DNA of 64,000 bases from assembly GCA_900316965.1 (NCBI GenBank), contig ONEY01000002.1:62001-126000 (forward strand). The letters are read 5' to 3'. The notes below the pieces were generated by a model. The model searched no databases and was not told the DNA's origin. It saw nothing but the letters and a program-made list of their open reading frames with translations. Below are positions 27,397 to 38,200 of the stretch, piece by piece (the stretch's first letter is position 1; every line of letters begins with the position of its first letter). Made by a program: the position numbers and the translations under genes. The DNA is from an uncultured Bacteroidales bacterium (GTDB lineage: Bacteria; Bacteroidota; Bacteroidia; Bacteroidales; P3).

Positions 27397-27870
27397 AATT
27401 TCCACTTTTATTTTAGGTTTCAACGTAAGATGTCGTGAAATATTGTGTTGAGAATGCATGTTTGATGTAAATTGGCTTGTTTTTTTTATAATATTAGGGG
27501 TTAATATGCGTGTAATTAGGGTGTTGGGAGTGATGATTTTTTTGCAAGATGTGATGGTTGTTTATAGCAAAAGAAGTTTTGTATTTTGGTGTGCGTGGTT
27601 GGGTCGTAAGTCCGCTATGAGTTCGCTATGAGTCCGCTAAAGGTCGGTTAAAAGTAGGGGTTGGGAGAGGGCGAAAGGAGGAGATTGTGGCGATGGATTT
27701 TTTAGTTGGCAGAAAAGGGTGCGGGCGGAAATCTGTTTCGGGTCAAGAATGGTGATAAAGGACTTTTTTTTGATGAGAGGAGTGGAGGATAAGGAAAAAA
27801 TAAAGTGGTGATAGAGTGACAGGTAACGATGGTTTTTGGAGTGGGGAGGCGAGTGTTCGGAAAATTTGTG
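27397..27870. other. Intergenic region between the universal-stress gene and ruvB
   Basis: About 475 bp with no supported gene. It contains one copy of the 11-bp repeat family (27606-27648) and otherwise AT- and G-rich sequence. No clear promoter box for the minus-strand universal-stress gene was found. Confidence 0.5.
27606..27648. repeat. 11-bp tandem repeat, TATGAGTCCGC family
   Basis: The units are GTAAGTCCGC (one base short), TATGAGTTCGC, TATGAGTCCGC and TAAAGGTCGGT. This is the same orientation as the copy after recJ. The last, degenerate unit resembles the end unit of the copy near 61.99 kb (TAAAGGTCCGC on the minus strand). Confidence 0.8.
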
Positions 27871-27878
27871 TATATTTG
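27871..27878 (+). promoter_or_regulatory. -7 box of ruvB
   Basis: TATATTTG is an exact TAnnTTTG match and ends 19 bp before the ruvB ATG. It lies within an in-frame upstream extension of ruvB, which supports the shorter start. Confidence 0.55.
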
Positions 27879-27897
27879 CATTTTTATTTTAGTTTAT

Positions 27898-28920
27898 ATG
27901 AACGGAAACTTGGATCCTACGGGCAACAGTCAAAGTGCACGAGAGCGAGAGGTGGAGCGTGCTTTGAGACCTAAGGCGTTCGACAATTTTGCCGGACAGC
28001 AGCAGGTTCTCGACAATTTGCGTGTGTATGTGCAGGCGGCCAAGACGCGCGGCGAGTCGCTTGACCATGTTTTGCTGCACGGTCCTCCGGGATTGGGCAA
28101 GACGACGCTTTCGCATATTATTGCCAATGAGCTTGGTGTGAACATGAAGATGACATCGGGTCCTGTGCTTGACAAGCCGGGAGACCTTGCTGGACTTTTG
28201 ACATCGTTGGGGCCTAACGATGTGCTTTTTATAGACGAGATACATCGTTTGTCGCCAGTTGTGGAGGAATATCTCTATTCGGCGATGGAGGATTATAGGA
28301 TAGATATAATGATAGAGTCGGGGCCGGCGGCGAGAAGCGTGCAGCTGAATTTGAAGCCTTTTACACTTGTTGGAGCCACGACGCGGTCGGGAATGCTGAC
28401 GGCGCCGTTGCGTGCCCGCTTTGGTATCACATGCCGGCTGCAGTATTACGACGCGGCAACGCTGACGCAGATTGTCAATCGCTCGGCGTCGCTGCTGAAC
28501 GTGAAGATAACCAGCGAGTCGGCGATGGAGATAGCGCGGCGCAGCCGTGGAACTCCCCGTATAGCCAACCTGCTGCTGCGCCGGGTGAGAGACTTTGCGC
28601 AGGTGAAGGGCGACGGCACCATAACGCTCGATATTGCCCGATATGCGTTGCAGGCGTTGAATGTTGACAGGAATGGTTTGGACGAGATGGATATCCGTAT
28701 ACTGTCGACCATCATCGACAAGTTTAAGGGCGGCCCTGTGGGATTGAACACGGTGGCTACGGCCGTGGGTGAAGACGCCGGAACCATAGAGGAGGTTTAC
28801 GAGCCGTACCTTATACAGGAAGGCTATATAATGCGCACTCCGCGAGGCCGCGAGGTGACCCAGCTGGCTTACCAACATTTGGGCAGGTTTAGACAGGGCA
28901 CGCAGAATGAGCTGTTTTAG
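27898..28920 (+). CDS. ruvB: Holliday junction branch migration helicase RuvB
   Basis: The hexameric AAA+ motor (340 aa) that drives branch migration of Holliday junctions together with RuvA. It shows [18 protein letters not shown], Walker [10 protein letters not shown], Walker B FIDEIHRL and sensor 1 [18 protein letters not shown]. The C-terminal winged helix contains [33 protein letters not shown]. All catalytic elements are intact. The start was placed at MNGNLDPTG because a -7 promoter box lies just upstream. It heads a plus-strand series ruvB-hutI-lolD-rlmB with short gaps. No ruvA or ruvC lies in the window. Confidence 0.97.
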   Translation: MNGNLDPTGNSQSAREREVERALRPKAFDNFAGQQQVLDNLRVYVQAAKTRGESLDHVLLHGPPGLGKTTLSHIIANELGVNMKMTSGPVLDKPGDLAGLLTSLGPNDVLFIDEIHRLSPVVEEYLYSAMEDYRIDIMIESGPAARSVQLNLKPFTLVGATTRSGMLTAPLRARFGITCRLQYYDAATLTQIVNRSASLLNVKITSESAMEIARRSRGTPRIANLLLRRVRDFAQVKGDGTITLDIARYALQALNVDRNGLDEMDIRILSTIIDKFKGGPVGLNTVATAVGEDAGTIEEVYEPYLIQEGYIMRTPRGREVTQLAYQHLGRFRQGTQNELF

Positions 28921-28977
28921 GAATGGTTTGTTGATAGGTGAAGATTATGCAATTTGAATATAAACTGTTTTTGATAT

Positions 28978-30213
28978 ATGCAAACACTAATAAAGAACAT
29001 AAAGGAGCTGGTCGGAGTTGAGACGACCCCTCGCTTGCGCAAGCAGGGCAAGGAAATGGCGCAGATGGAGACGATAAAAGATGCCTATCTTGTTGTTGAG
29101 GATGGGAAATTCAAATCGTTTGGATTGATGAAAGATCTGAAAGAGGAGAATGCCGACCTCGTGGTGGACGCCACCGGCAAGATGGTGTGTCCGTCGTTTT
29201 GCGACTCGCATACCCACCTTGTCTATGCCAACTCGCGCGAGAAGGAGTTTGTCGACAAGATCAGAGGCCTCAGCTATGAGGAGATAGCCAAGAGGGGAGG
29301 AGGCATCCTTAACTCGGCCAAGGCGACGGCGGCGGCATCGGAAGAGGAACTCTACGATATGGCTCAGCAACGCATAGAAGAGGCAGTACGTCTGGGCACA
29401 GGAGCGATGGAGATCAAGAGCGGCTATGGCTTGACAACCGAGAGCGAGCTGAAGCTGCTGCGCGTGATTCGTCGCCTAAGAGAGAACACGCCTGTGACAA
29501 TCAAATCCAACTTTTTGGGCGCTCATGGCATTCCTATGGAGTATCGCGGACACCAGGAAGACTATGTCGATTTGGTTATCAACGAGATGATGCCTAAGGT
29601 GGCTGCCGAGGGTTTGGCCGACTTTGTCGATGTTTTCTGTGACCAGGGCTTTTTTACCGTCAAGGACACCGAGCGCATACTTGAGGCCGGCATCAAATAC
29701 GGCATGAGGCCGAAGATCCACGCCAACGAGATGGCTGTGTCGGGAGGTGTGCAGGTTGGAGTGAAATATGGCGCAATCTCGGTTGACCACCTTGAGCAGA
29801 TGGGCGATGCCGAAATAGAGAGCCTGAAAGGCTCGGAGACGATGCCCACCATCCTCCCCGGATGCGCATTCTTCCTGAATCTGCCCCTGTCGCCGGCGCG
29901 CAAGATGGTTGACTCGGGGTTGTCGGTCGCTATGGCTTCCGACTACAATCCGGGTACAGCGCCATCATTCAATATGCAGCTCATCCTGTCGATGGCATGC
30001 ATACGCTATCGTCTTACGCCCGAAGAGGCCTTTAACGCCACTACCATCAATACCGCCTATGCGATGGGCGTGAGCGACAAGCTGGGTTCGATAGCCGTTG
30101 GCAAGGTTGCCAATTTCTACATCACCAAGCCAATAGCATCATACGAGTATATGCCGTATGCTTATGGCGAAAACAAGGTGGAACAGACGTTCCTAAATGG
30201 TAAAAGGATATGA
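28978..30213 (+). CDS. hutI: Imidazolonepropionase
   Basis: An amidohydrolase (411 aa) that opens 4-imidazolone-5-propanoate to N-formimino-L-glutamate, the third step of histidine degradation. The metal site [15 protein letters not shown] sits near residue 80. The substrate-loop [22 protein letters not shown] and the block [23 protein letters not shown] match the family closely. Later blocks are [33 protein letters not shown] and [15 protein letters not shown]. No other hut gene is present in the window, so the rest of the pathway must be encoded elsewhere. The stop overlaps the ATG of the next gene by 4 bp, an odd coupling to a LolD-like ATPase. Confidence 0.95.
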   Translation: MQTLIKNIKELVGVETTPRLRKQGKEMAQMETIKDAYLVVEDGKFKSFGLMKDLKEENADLVVDATGKMVCPSFCDSHTHLVYANSREKEFVDKIRGLSYEEIAKRGGGILNSAKATAAASEEELYDMAQQRIEEAVRLGTGAMEIKSGYGLTTESELKLLRVIRRLRENTPVTIKSNFLGAHGIPMEYRGHQEDYVDLVINEMMPKVAAEGLADFVDVFCDQGFFTVKDTERILEAGIKYGMRPKIHANEMAVSGGVQVGVKYGAISVDHLEQMGDAEIESLKGSETMPTILPGCAFFLNLPLSPARKMVDSGLSVAMASDYNPGTAPSFNMQLILSMACIRYRLTPEEAFNATTINTAYAMGVSDKLGSIAVGKVANFYITKPIASYEYMPYAYGENKVEQTFLNGKRI

Positions 30214-30866
30214 TTGAAGTAAACCATCTTTGCAAGTCGTATGGCTCGTTGCATGTGCTGAAAGATGTGTCGCTCACAATAGGGAAAGGCGAGCTTGTCT
30301 CTATTGTGGGGGCCTCGGGAGCCGGCAAATCGACCCTATTGCAAATCATAGGTACGTTGGATGCCCCCGACAGCGGTAGCGTCACAATTGACGGTGTCGA
30401 GGTGACCAGTATGGGTGAGCGGGAACTGGCGCGATTCAGAAACCGTAAGATAGGTTTTGTTTTCCAGTCGCACAATTTGCTTCCCGAATTTACCGCTATG
30501 GAGAATGTATGTATGCCAGCGCTGATAGGTGGCGCCTCGATGAGCGAGGCGTGTAAGAAGGCTATGCCTTTGCTGGAGTTTCTCAACATCGCCGACCGAG
30601 CCTCGCACAAGCCGTCGGAGCTATCGGGCGGGGAACAGCAAAGGGTGGCTGTGGCACGTGCACTCATCAACAATCCGGCTGTTGTGCTGGCCGACGAGCC
30701 TTCGGGCAATCTTGACTCTGTTCATGCCCGAGAGTTGCACCAGCTCTTCTTCAATCTGAGGGAGCGCTATCAACAAACATTTGTCATAGTTACCCACAAT
30801 CAAGAACTTGCAGGAATGTCCGACCGTCAGATAACCATCAAAGATGGTGGGGTCAACGTGATGTAG
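30210..30866 (+). CDS. LolD-type ABC transporter ATPase
   Basis: A 218-residue ATPase of the MacB/LolD/FtsE-like clade. Walker A is GASGAGKST (about residues 32-40), the Q-loop region is [18 protein letters not shown], the signature is [15 protein letters not shown], and Walker B is [13 protein letters not shown] followed by H-loop VTHNQ. LolD energises release of lipoproteins from the inner membrane with LolC/LolE. No permease gene lies nearby, as is frequent for Bacteroidota lolD. It could equally serve a MacB-type exporter. It starts inside the hutI stop codon (ATGA). Confidence 0.85.
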   Translation: MIEVNHLCKSYGSLHVLKDVSLTIGKGELVSIVGASGAGKSTLLQIIGTLDAPDSGSVTIDGVEVTSMGERELARFRNRKIGFVFQSHNLLPEFTAMENVCMPALIGGASMSEACKKAMPLLEFLNIADRASHKPSELSGGEQQRVAVARALINNPAVVLADEPSGNLDSVHARELHQLFFNLRERYQQTFVIVTHNQELAGMSDRQITIKDGGVNVM

Positions 30867-30916
30867 CGACCACGAAAAAGGATTTTTTTAGAATAAACAA
30901 AATAAGATATAGCCAA

Positions 30917-31759
30917 ATGATAATAAATAAAGGTTCGCGTCCACAGTATCGCCATCAGGGCAACAAAACGGAGAAAAATAAAGAGGGTGAAAACCAATCG
31001 TTTCACGTGAAACATAGTAGTAAAGCCGCTGTCCAGATAGTTGCGGGTATGCGACCAGTTATGGAAACATTAAATTCTGGTAAACAGATAGATAAGATTT
31101 TTATACAATCCAATTTAGAGGGTCAGTTGGCACAAGAATTGAAGCAAAAAATCAAAGAGCTTTCATTACCAGTGCAGTATGTTCCGGTGGAAAAATTGAA
31201 TCGCATGAGCGATAGTAATCACCAGGGAATAATAGCCACAATTTCGCCTATATCGTATTATAGTTTCGCTGATTTGTTGCAGAAGGTTGTTGACGAGGGC
31301 CGCGCGCCATTTTTTGTCATGCTCGATCATGTGACAGACGTTCGCAATTTGGGCGCTATTGTTCGCACAGCCGAATGCGCAGGAGTGGACGCTGTTGTTG
31401 TGCCCGACCGAGGTAGCGCTCAGGTTAACGAAGATGCCATCAAAAGCTCATCGGGAGCGTTGCTTCGATTGCCTATGTGCAGGGAGACGAACTTGAAGAC
31501 TGTTGTGAACTTGGCGCGCCAGTACGACATGCAGATATGCGCTGCCACAGAGAAGGGCTCGGTGTCGTATCTTACGGTCGATTTCAGAAAGCCCACATTG
31601 TTGATTATGGGAGCCGAGGATACGGGCATATCCAACGAACTGCTTAAGATGTCGGATGTGAGGGCCTCGTTGCCAATAGTAGGCGAGGTGCAATCGCTCA
31701 ATGTCTCGGTCGCCGCTGGTGTTTTCATGTATGAGGTGTTGCGTCAGCGCACTAATTGA
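30917..31759 (+). CDS. rlmB: TrmH/RlmB-family 23S rRNA (guanosine-2'-O)-methyltransferase
   Basis: A SpoU-type methyltransferase (280 aa). A basic leader (about 1-35) precedes the substrate-binding domain (VAGMRPVMETLNSGKQIDKIF) and the knotted SAM-binding domain. Motif 1 is LDHVTDVRNLGAIVRTAECAG, motif 2 is LLIMGAEDTGIS and motif 3 is LPIVGEVQSLNVSVAAGVFMYE. It most likely methylates 23S rRNA (G2251 in E. coli numbering), though a tRNA target cannot be ruled out. Its 5' end is notable because codons 29-33 (FHVKH) are encoded by a parS-type palindrome. A terminator lies about 115 bp downstream. Confidence 0.9.
   Translation: MIINKGSRPQYRHQGNKTEKNKEGENQSFHVKHSSKAAVQIVAGMRPVMETLNSGKQIDKIFIQSNLEGQLAQELKQKIKELSLPVQYVPVEKLNRMSDSNHQGIIATISPISYYSFADLLQKVVDEGRAPFFVMLDHVTDVRNLGAIVRTAECAGVDAVVVPDRGSAQVNEDAIKSSSGALLRLPMCRETNLKTVVNLARQYDMQICAATEKGSVSYLTVDFRKPTLLIMGAEDTGISNELLKMSDVRASLPIVGEVQSLNVSVAAGVFMYEVLRQRTN
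30999..31014. promoter_or_regulatory. parS: parS-like ParB binding site inside rlmB
   Basis: CGTTTCACGTGAAACA matches the broadly conserved bacterial parS consensus TGTTTCACGTGAAACA at 15 of 16 positions and contains the perfect 14-bp palindrome GTTTCACGTGAAAC. In other bacteria such sites bind ParB, seed its spreading, and cluster around the replication origin. The location inside a coding sequence is normal for parS. No parA or parB gene is in the window. Chance occurrence of an exact 14-bp palindrome with this sequence is very small. Confidence 0.8.
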
Positions 31760-31872
31760 CATTCCTCCATTTTTCTGATTGCAAAATGAAACGCTATGTT
31801 GTCGAGAGACAAGGGTCAGAATGATTTGATACTGTCGTCACCGTCATAAATCCTAACGACCGATTGAAGCTA

Positions 31873-31912
31873 AAGAGCCCTGGGGTAAAAGAATACCTCG
31901 GGGCTCTTTTTT
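31873..31912 (+). terminator. Rho-independent terminator after rlmB
   Basis: AAGAGCCCTGGGGTA (31873-31887) pairs with TACCTCGGGGCTCTT (31894-31908) with two mismatched or wobble positions across a 6-nt loop, and is followed by TTTTTATG. Confidence 0.8.
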
Positions 31913-32209
31913 ATGATTTTTTAACTTTTGTATTTCGACTTTTGATGACGATTAGACACACTAGAGGGTAGAAAAAAAACAATAACTGTTGAGTTGGATG
32001 GTAAAGAATAACGATGTTGTTTTAAATTGTTGAAACATAATAGTATGAAGATGTTATTATATATTAATAAATTAAAAAAGTTAAAAAAAATTCATTGTGT
32101 TGAGTTTTTTGTGTAAATTTGTAAGTTGTTTTAAACCATCAAAAACCGACAAAAGGATTTGATGGTGTGTTGTAACATATTGTAATAGAAAAAAATAAAA
32201 ATATATAAT
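31913..32209 (+). promoter_or_regulatory. AT-rich leader and promoter region of the giant T9SS gene
   Basis: About 300 bp with no gene. It is strongly AT-rich, with A-tracts around 31974-31982 and 32073-32090. TAAATTTG at 32114-32121 is an exact TAnnTTTG -7 box, with a weak ATTG as -33 element. The predicted untranslated leader is about 80 nt. Confidence 0.5.
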
Positions 32210-35200
32210 ATGAAGAAAGTATCATTACTATTGGGACTGATTTTTCTGATTTCGGCATTTGTTGCCAATGGTCAGATAGTTACTAAGTACCAACAGGGAT
32301 TTGAAAGCACAGGTGAGACATATACCTACACATCGCAGGGAAATGTCTCCACGGTGACGGATGTCTACTCTTCTGGTCAGCGAGCAATAAAGTTGACGCA
32401 AACTGCGGGAAGTGACGTAATTGTTACGTTGGACACCATAGACTTTTCCGACAATAGTGCATTCCAGTATTTTTATTTGGAATTCATGCACATTTGTACA
32501 GTAGACCCTCTTACAGGTCCCGCGGCAAACTCCAACGCAATAGTGCAGGTGAAAAAGCCTAACGAGACACAATGGCGCACATTGATGGGAAACCTTCATT
32601 ATGATGTGAACTGGGGAGGTGGTAGTTCTGACTACGTCGACAACAACTCGTTTTCAGAGCGTTCGTATGAGATATGGCGTGGCACAACAGTCAACAATAC
32701 ATGGTGGAAACGCGAGCGCTATAAATTGGAGACAGTCTTGCTTGAGCAGGGTACAAGCCTTAGCGACAGAAAGCTACAGGTTCGTTTTGTGTTAAAGGCA
32801 AGAAATTCGACGCTTCCTCCAACGACCGATGGTTGGTATATCGATAATATCAATGTTAAGTGCAGTCCCAACTCGATGCTTCTTCCTGTGGCTTCATTGG
32901 TTGACTACCCCGACATGATGAATTATCCCAACAGCCGTAGGGCACATATTGCGGCAGATATTTCGACGGCTCTTGCCCAGGGCATGAATACCGACTCTAT
33001 CTACTGTCTGTATCAACTGGGAAGCAGCGCACCAATACGTATGGTGAAACTGACTCCCGTTTCGGGCGTTGCCAACCGTTACGAAACATATCTGCCATTC
33101 TGCGGATATGACACCATCGTAAAATGGCGTATTGTTGCTAAAGACAACACAATAAACCAGAACTCGGCCACAATACCACCCGACGAAACGTCGTGGAACC
33201 TCTTTAAGTACGTGCGCGGTGCATCCATAAATACATCATTTACATCTAACAATATTGGAACCTCCACAGAGATTCCTTTCTCCTCGTTTGGCGATTACAA
33301 GTGCCAGATTGTTTATGACAGCACAGAGATGTCGCAAGTGTTTAAAGCGGGAGCCATCACACAATTACGTTTCCCTGTGGCGTCGAATGTGTCGAACTCA
33401 ACACGACAAAGGTTTATCGTTATGATGCGTAATATTGGCTCGGATTTTTCATATAATGTCAATTACGAAGAGGACGATCCATATTATACAGAGTATCAAA
33501 AGGTGGTGTATGACTCCTCGCTGGTGATAACCCAAAATGCCAACACCTGGGGAACCATCAATTTTCAAGATACATTCTATTATGCCGGTAAGGGTTTGCT
33601 TATCACCATGATTAGTGACAATGTGACAAGCAATCCAAGTGCTGTTAATGTGCGTACATTCCCTTCGGCGTCGGGACAGTACACTTCGGGATCAATATAT
33701 AAAGGTTATGGTATAGAATACGACTTTTCTCCATTCGACCAGAACTACTTCCCAACAGGTAAAAGAAAACCCGCACGTCCCAACTTTATGTTTAGAATCA
33801 ATGCCAACTTGCCGTTGTTCTACGACTGCGGTATCAGTGGATATATCACTCCCAATGATACTACACCTGCCAATGCTGTAGGCAACAACGACGTGGTGGT
33901 GACATTAAAGAATTATGGTAGCCAACCTATCAACGCTGTCCGTATTTACTATAGCGTCGATAACGGAGCCCATCAGTATTATGACTGGACAGGCAATTTG
34001 GCTGGTGGCGCTACAACCAATGTCACAATAAGTACTACACAGACATACCCCGCTGGCTATCATGAGATGTTGGCATGGGTTGACGACTCTGTGCTCCATG
34101 CTGGTGTGCGCTACAGAGACCACGAGCCTTTTAACGATACGTTATGGACTCGCTTTATTAGTTGCGACGGACCCATGAGCGGAGTGCGTACCGTTGGTGG
34201 GGCCAATGCCGACTATGTCGACTTGGAGAAAATGCTCTACGCCCTTAGCCAATGTGGCGTTAATGGACCGCTTACAGTAAAAATGGCGGAAGGTTTATAT
34301 CATCCTATAGTATTCCCCAATATACCTGGTGCGTCGTCCACTAACTACATACAGTTTGAGCCGGCTACTCCGGGAGCACACAATGTGCTGTTCAATGCCC
34401 CGACATCACCGGTGACAATGTCGACACCAGTCAATTCTGTTGTCAACTTGCAGCAGGCAAAATACATACGATTCAAGAGTATCAATTTTGGATGTGATGC
34501 CACTGAGTCTCGTACCACATATTTGGTTCGTATGGGTACCAACAGTGTGGGATGTCAGTTTGAGGACTGTATCTTCACAGAGGGTATGGGTATTGGTGTT
34601 TCTGAATCGTTTATGACAGCGTCGGCGTTGCTATATTCGGGCGGCGCAGACTCGTTGATTGTAAAGAATTGTACTTTCACGCGAGGTACTACAGGTCTCA
34701 GCCTTGTGGGTCCCGCACAGGACAACATGGCACACGGCAGTAAGGTGTTGGGCAACTATTTCCAAAGCCAAGGCCTCAACAGTATGATTGTGCGAAACCA
34801 ATTTGATGCTGAGGTTGACAGCAACACTTGCAATGACGTCTATGCAAACTCCAGCTATTGTATCTTGCTACAGGATTGTAGCGGCGCCACAAGAGTCACT
34901 CGCAATACTGTGTATGTAACCTCTGGTGCGTCGTGTATTGGTGCCACAAACTTCTATGGCTCTGCTACTGCCTACGCTGTTATTGCCAACAACATGCTCG
35001 TTAGTGCAGATAACGGCACCTCCAATATGTTGACGACACCTCTGAATATTATTACTGCCAACTATGCCAAGATACTTTTCAACTCGATCCGCCTCACAGC
35101 TCCTGCCCGCAGCGGTATTGCAGCAGCGACATTCGGTGGTGGCGTTCTAGAGAACAGCTATTTCTATAACAATATTATAGGATGCTACGACACCGTCAAC

Positions 35201-38200
35201 GTCGCTTTCAGCTACATCCCAACAGAAGGCGCTACTAATTATATTGGATACAATATATATTATAGCTTGAGCCCCGTTCTTAACAAATATGATGGTATCA
35301 ACTGCTTCACAATGGCCAACTGGCAATCACATTGTGCTATGGACGCCAACTCTCAAAATGTCAACCCGGCATTCCTTAACAGCTATCCCACCGACTTGCG
35401 CTCATATAGCCAAAATGTGAAAGAGCATGGTATTGCTTTCGCCGAGGTGCAGAATGACATCTTTGGTACCGCCCGTAACAGCACGGCTCCTTGTGTTGGT
35501 GCTTTCGAGTTCTCGGCATTGCCTTACGATTTTGAGATTTTCGAATATGTTGAGCCTTACAATGAATACTGCGTGGCTCCTACAGCGGCACCTCTTATTG
35601 TTGTAATCAAAAACACAGGCGTCAATGCCTATGACCCTGCAACGGCAACCACGCCGGTACAACTCTCGTATTCCCGTTCCACAGTTCCTGGTGTGTTGGT
35701 TCCTGGAGCTTCGGGAAATATTGCTATCAACCGCGTGATTCCTGCCAACGACACTATTGTTTTCAACACGGGTGTTACTCTTCCATTCCCAACACAGGGT
35801 ATGAACGACACTACCTACACTCTTTACACTTGGTTTACTTCCACCATCGACCCCAACCCGGCCAACGACACATCGTTCACCACTATTACATCACATTATA
35901 ATTTCCCTGCCCCAACCAGTGTTAATGTAAACTCTGATTATGGTGATTCTGCAACAGTAAGCGTGACGGGTAACATACAGACTTGGTACTCTAACGTCTA
36001 TACTTCAAGCTACAGCCATCAGTCGTCAATCTATTGGTATAAGTCGCCCACCGATGACAATCACTTCTGGGTTGGCAACACGTTGACAACAGATCCCCTT
36101 TACAACGACACAACCTTCTATGTGCGTCAAAAACGCGACTATCCTTTGGTTAAGATTACCGAAGTTCAGATAAAACGTAATCAACCGGGCGCTACCTATC
36201 CTATGCCTTTGTGGATGAATTCCACATCCGATTTCTCGATAGAGCTTACTAATATTGGTGATTACCCTGCCAATCTGTTTGGCGACACTATACTGACAGT
36301 GAGCAACACCTCATCTTTGCGCAATGCGTTCCGCATGCCTAACGTCACCATCATGCCTGGTCAAACTCTCGTTGTCCAGTTTGGAACCGGTATCAACAAT
36401 GTTGACTCTACAATCACTATTGGCGGTAACAAGAGAATACAGTGCCAGCTGAACAGCAACATTGGTGTTATATACAAATCAAAAGGTTTGATTAGGGATG
36501 CTGTCGCTATCAATGGTATACTTACACAGCCTCAGTGGACAGCTCTTAACGTGCCTCAAACTATTTGGTATGGACCAGCAATACAGTTTATCGACACAGT
36601 TCCCGCTGCAGGTGTGTATCGCAAATCGTGGCCTTCGCCGAATGCATCATTTTCGAACACTGTCAACCGTTGGCAGATAGCTGACGACAACCATCGTATG
36701 ACACTTGGCCGCACCAACGAGAACCTTGTGCGTTTCCGCGACAATGGCTGCCTTGGTGATGTGGCTACTGTCAACATACATCTCATCAACCATCCCGATG
36801 TCGATATGGCTATCGACGAATTCACAATCAACGATGGCTGTGGAATGGGCCAGTCGCCACTTACAATCACTGTTCACAACCGTGGAACGCAAGCTAGCGG
36901 TATGGCGGTGTTGAACTACAGAATTGTCGGCGACGTCCAATTCCCAGGACAAGCTAACGCTCTGCAATATTGCAGCGACACTATTGCCGCGGGTCTCGCT
37001 CCGGGAGCGACAATCAACCACACATTCAGCGTGGTTCCAAACTTCACCGTCAATTCAGCATCGGTTGATTTCGACGTGCTGGTGTGGATTAATAAGATTT
37101 CCTCCGACATCGCTAGTTTCAACGACACAGTACGTCTCTCTTTGACTTCGATGTTTACTCCGGGATTGCCCAACGTGCTAACCTATGACACTGTCAACTA
37201 TGGTAATGTCGCGGTGTTGCACTCCATAGTTCCTCCTGCCGACTCTCTTGCATGGTACGACAGAGATATGAATCCGCTTGATACCTGCAATGTATATACT
37301 ACTAATTACCTATACGAGCCCGACACATTCTACGTATCCTCGTTTGGATCCAGATTGAATAACGTGCATGTGGGTACTCTTGCCTCTGCAACAACGGCAT
37401 CTTCCTACCCATCACCCTACAACCCCAAAAAGAAATATGTCAAAGAACAGTATCTTTTCCTGGCAGACAATCTGATCCAGGCCGGACATTCGGCTGGAAA
37501 CATCCAAAGCCTGTCGTTCTATCTTGACACTATTTTGAGCCCCGAAGGCACGATGACATTCTCTGACTATGTCATCTCATTGGGAACCACATCTTCTGCC
37601 ACATTCTCGAGCAATTCCAACTGGCAGACAGTTACACCATATTATTCTGCATCTAGCCTCACTCTCACTAATGCCGAAAAGGGCTGGATTAACCATTATC
37701 TCACGACTCCTTTCTATTGGAATGGTGTCGACAACATCGTTGTCCAGGTTACCCGCTCTATTAATCCTGCCGTTTCGCAGGGCGCTATTACTCGCTATAC
37801 CAATGGTGGCAACAATAGAGTCTTGTACAAGAACGACGATAACAATGCCGACCTGGCAAACTATACTGGCAATGGTTCCCGCTCTGCCAACCGTCCGGAT
37901 ATACGTTTCGGCTTCCTCGACTATGGCTGCGAAGGACCTCGCAAACCTGTATACATTGCTATCGACGGCATTCCTAACGCCGACGCTTATATCTCTTGGG
38001 TTGATGCCGATTCTACAACATACAATTCGTGCGATACCACTGATATTAATGTTGCTATCCGCAATATGGGTGTTCAGGCCATCAATGGCGGTTTCACTGT
38101 CGACTATTGGATTGACGACATGCATGGCGTTTACAATGGTACATCGACAATTGGCCATAACCAGACTGTTAATCTGACAGTGGCAAAGCAGCTGTTCACC

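Noticed and set aside
27889..28878. 329-codon minus-strand open frame opposite ruvB
   Set aside because: Shadow of ruvB; Arg/His-rich translation without domains.
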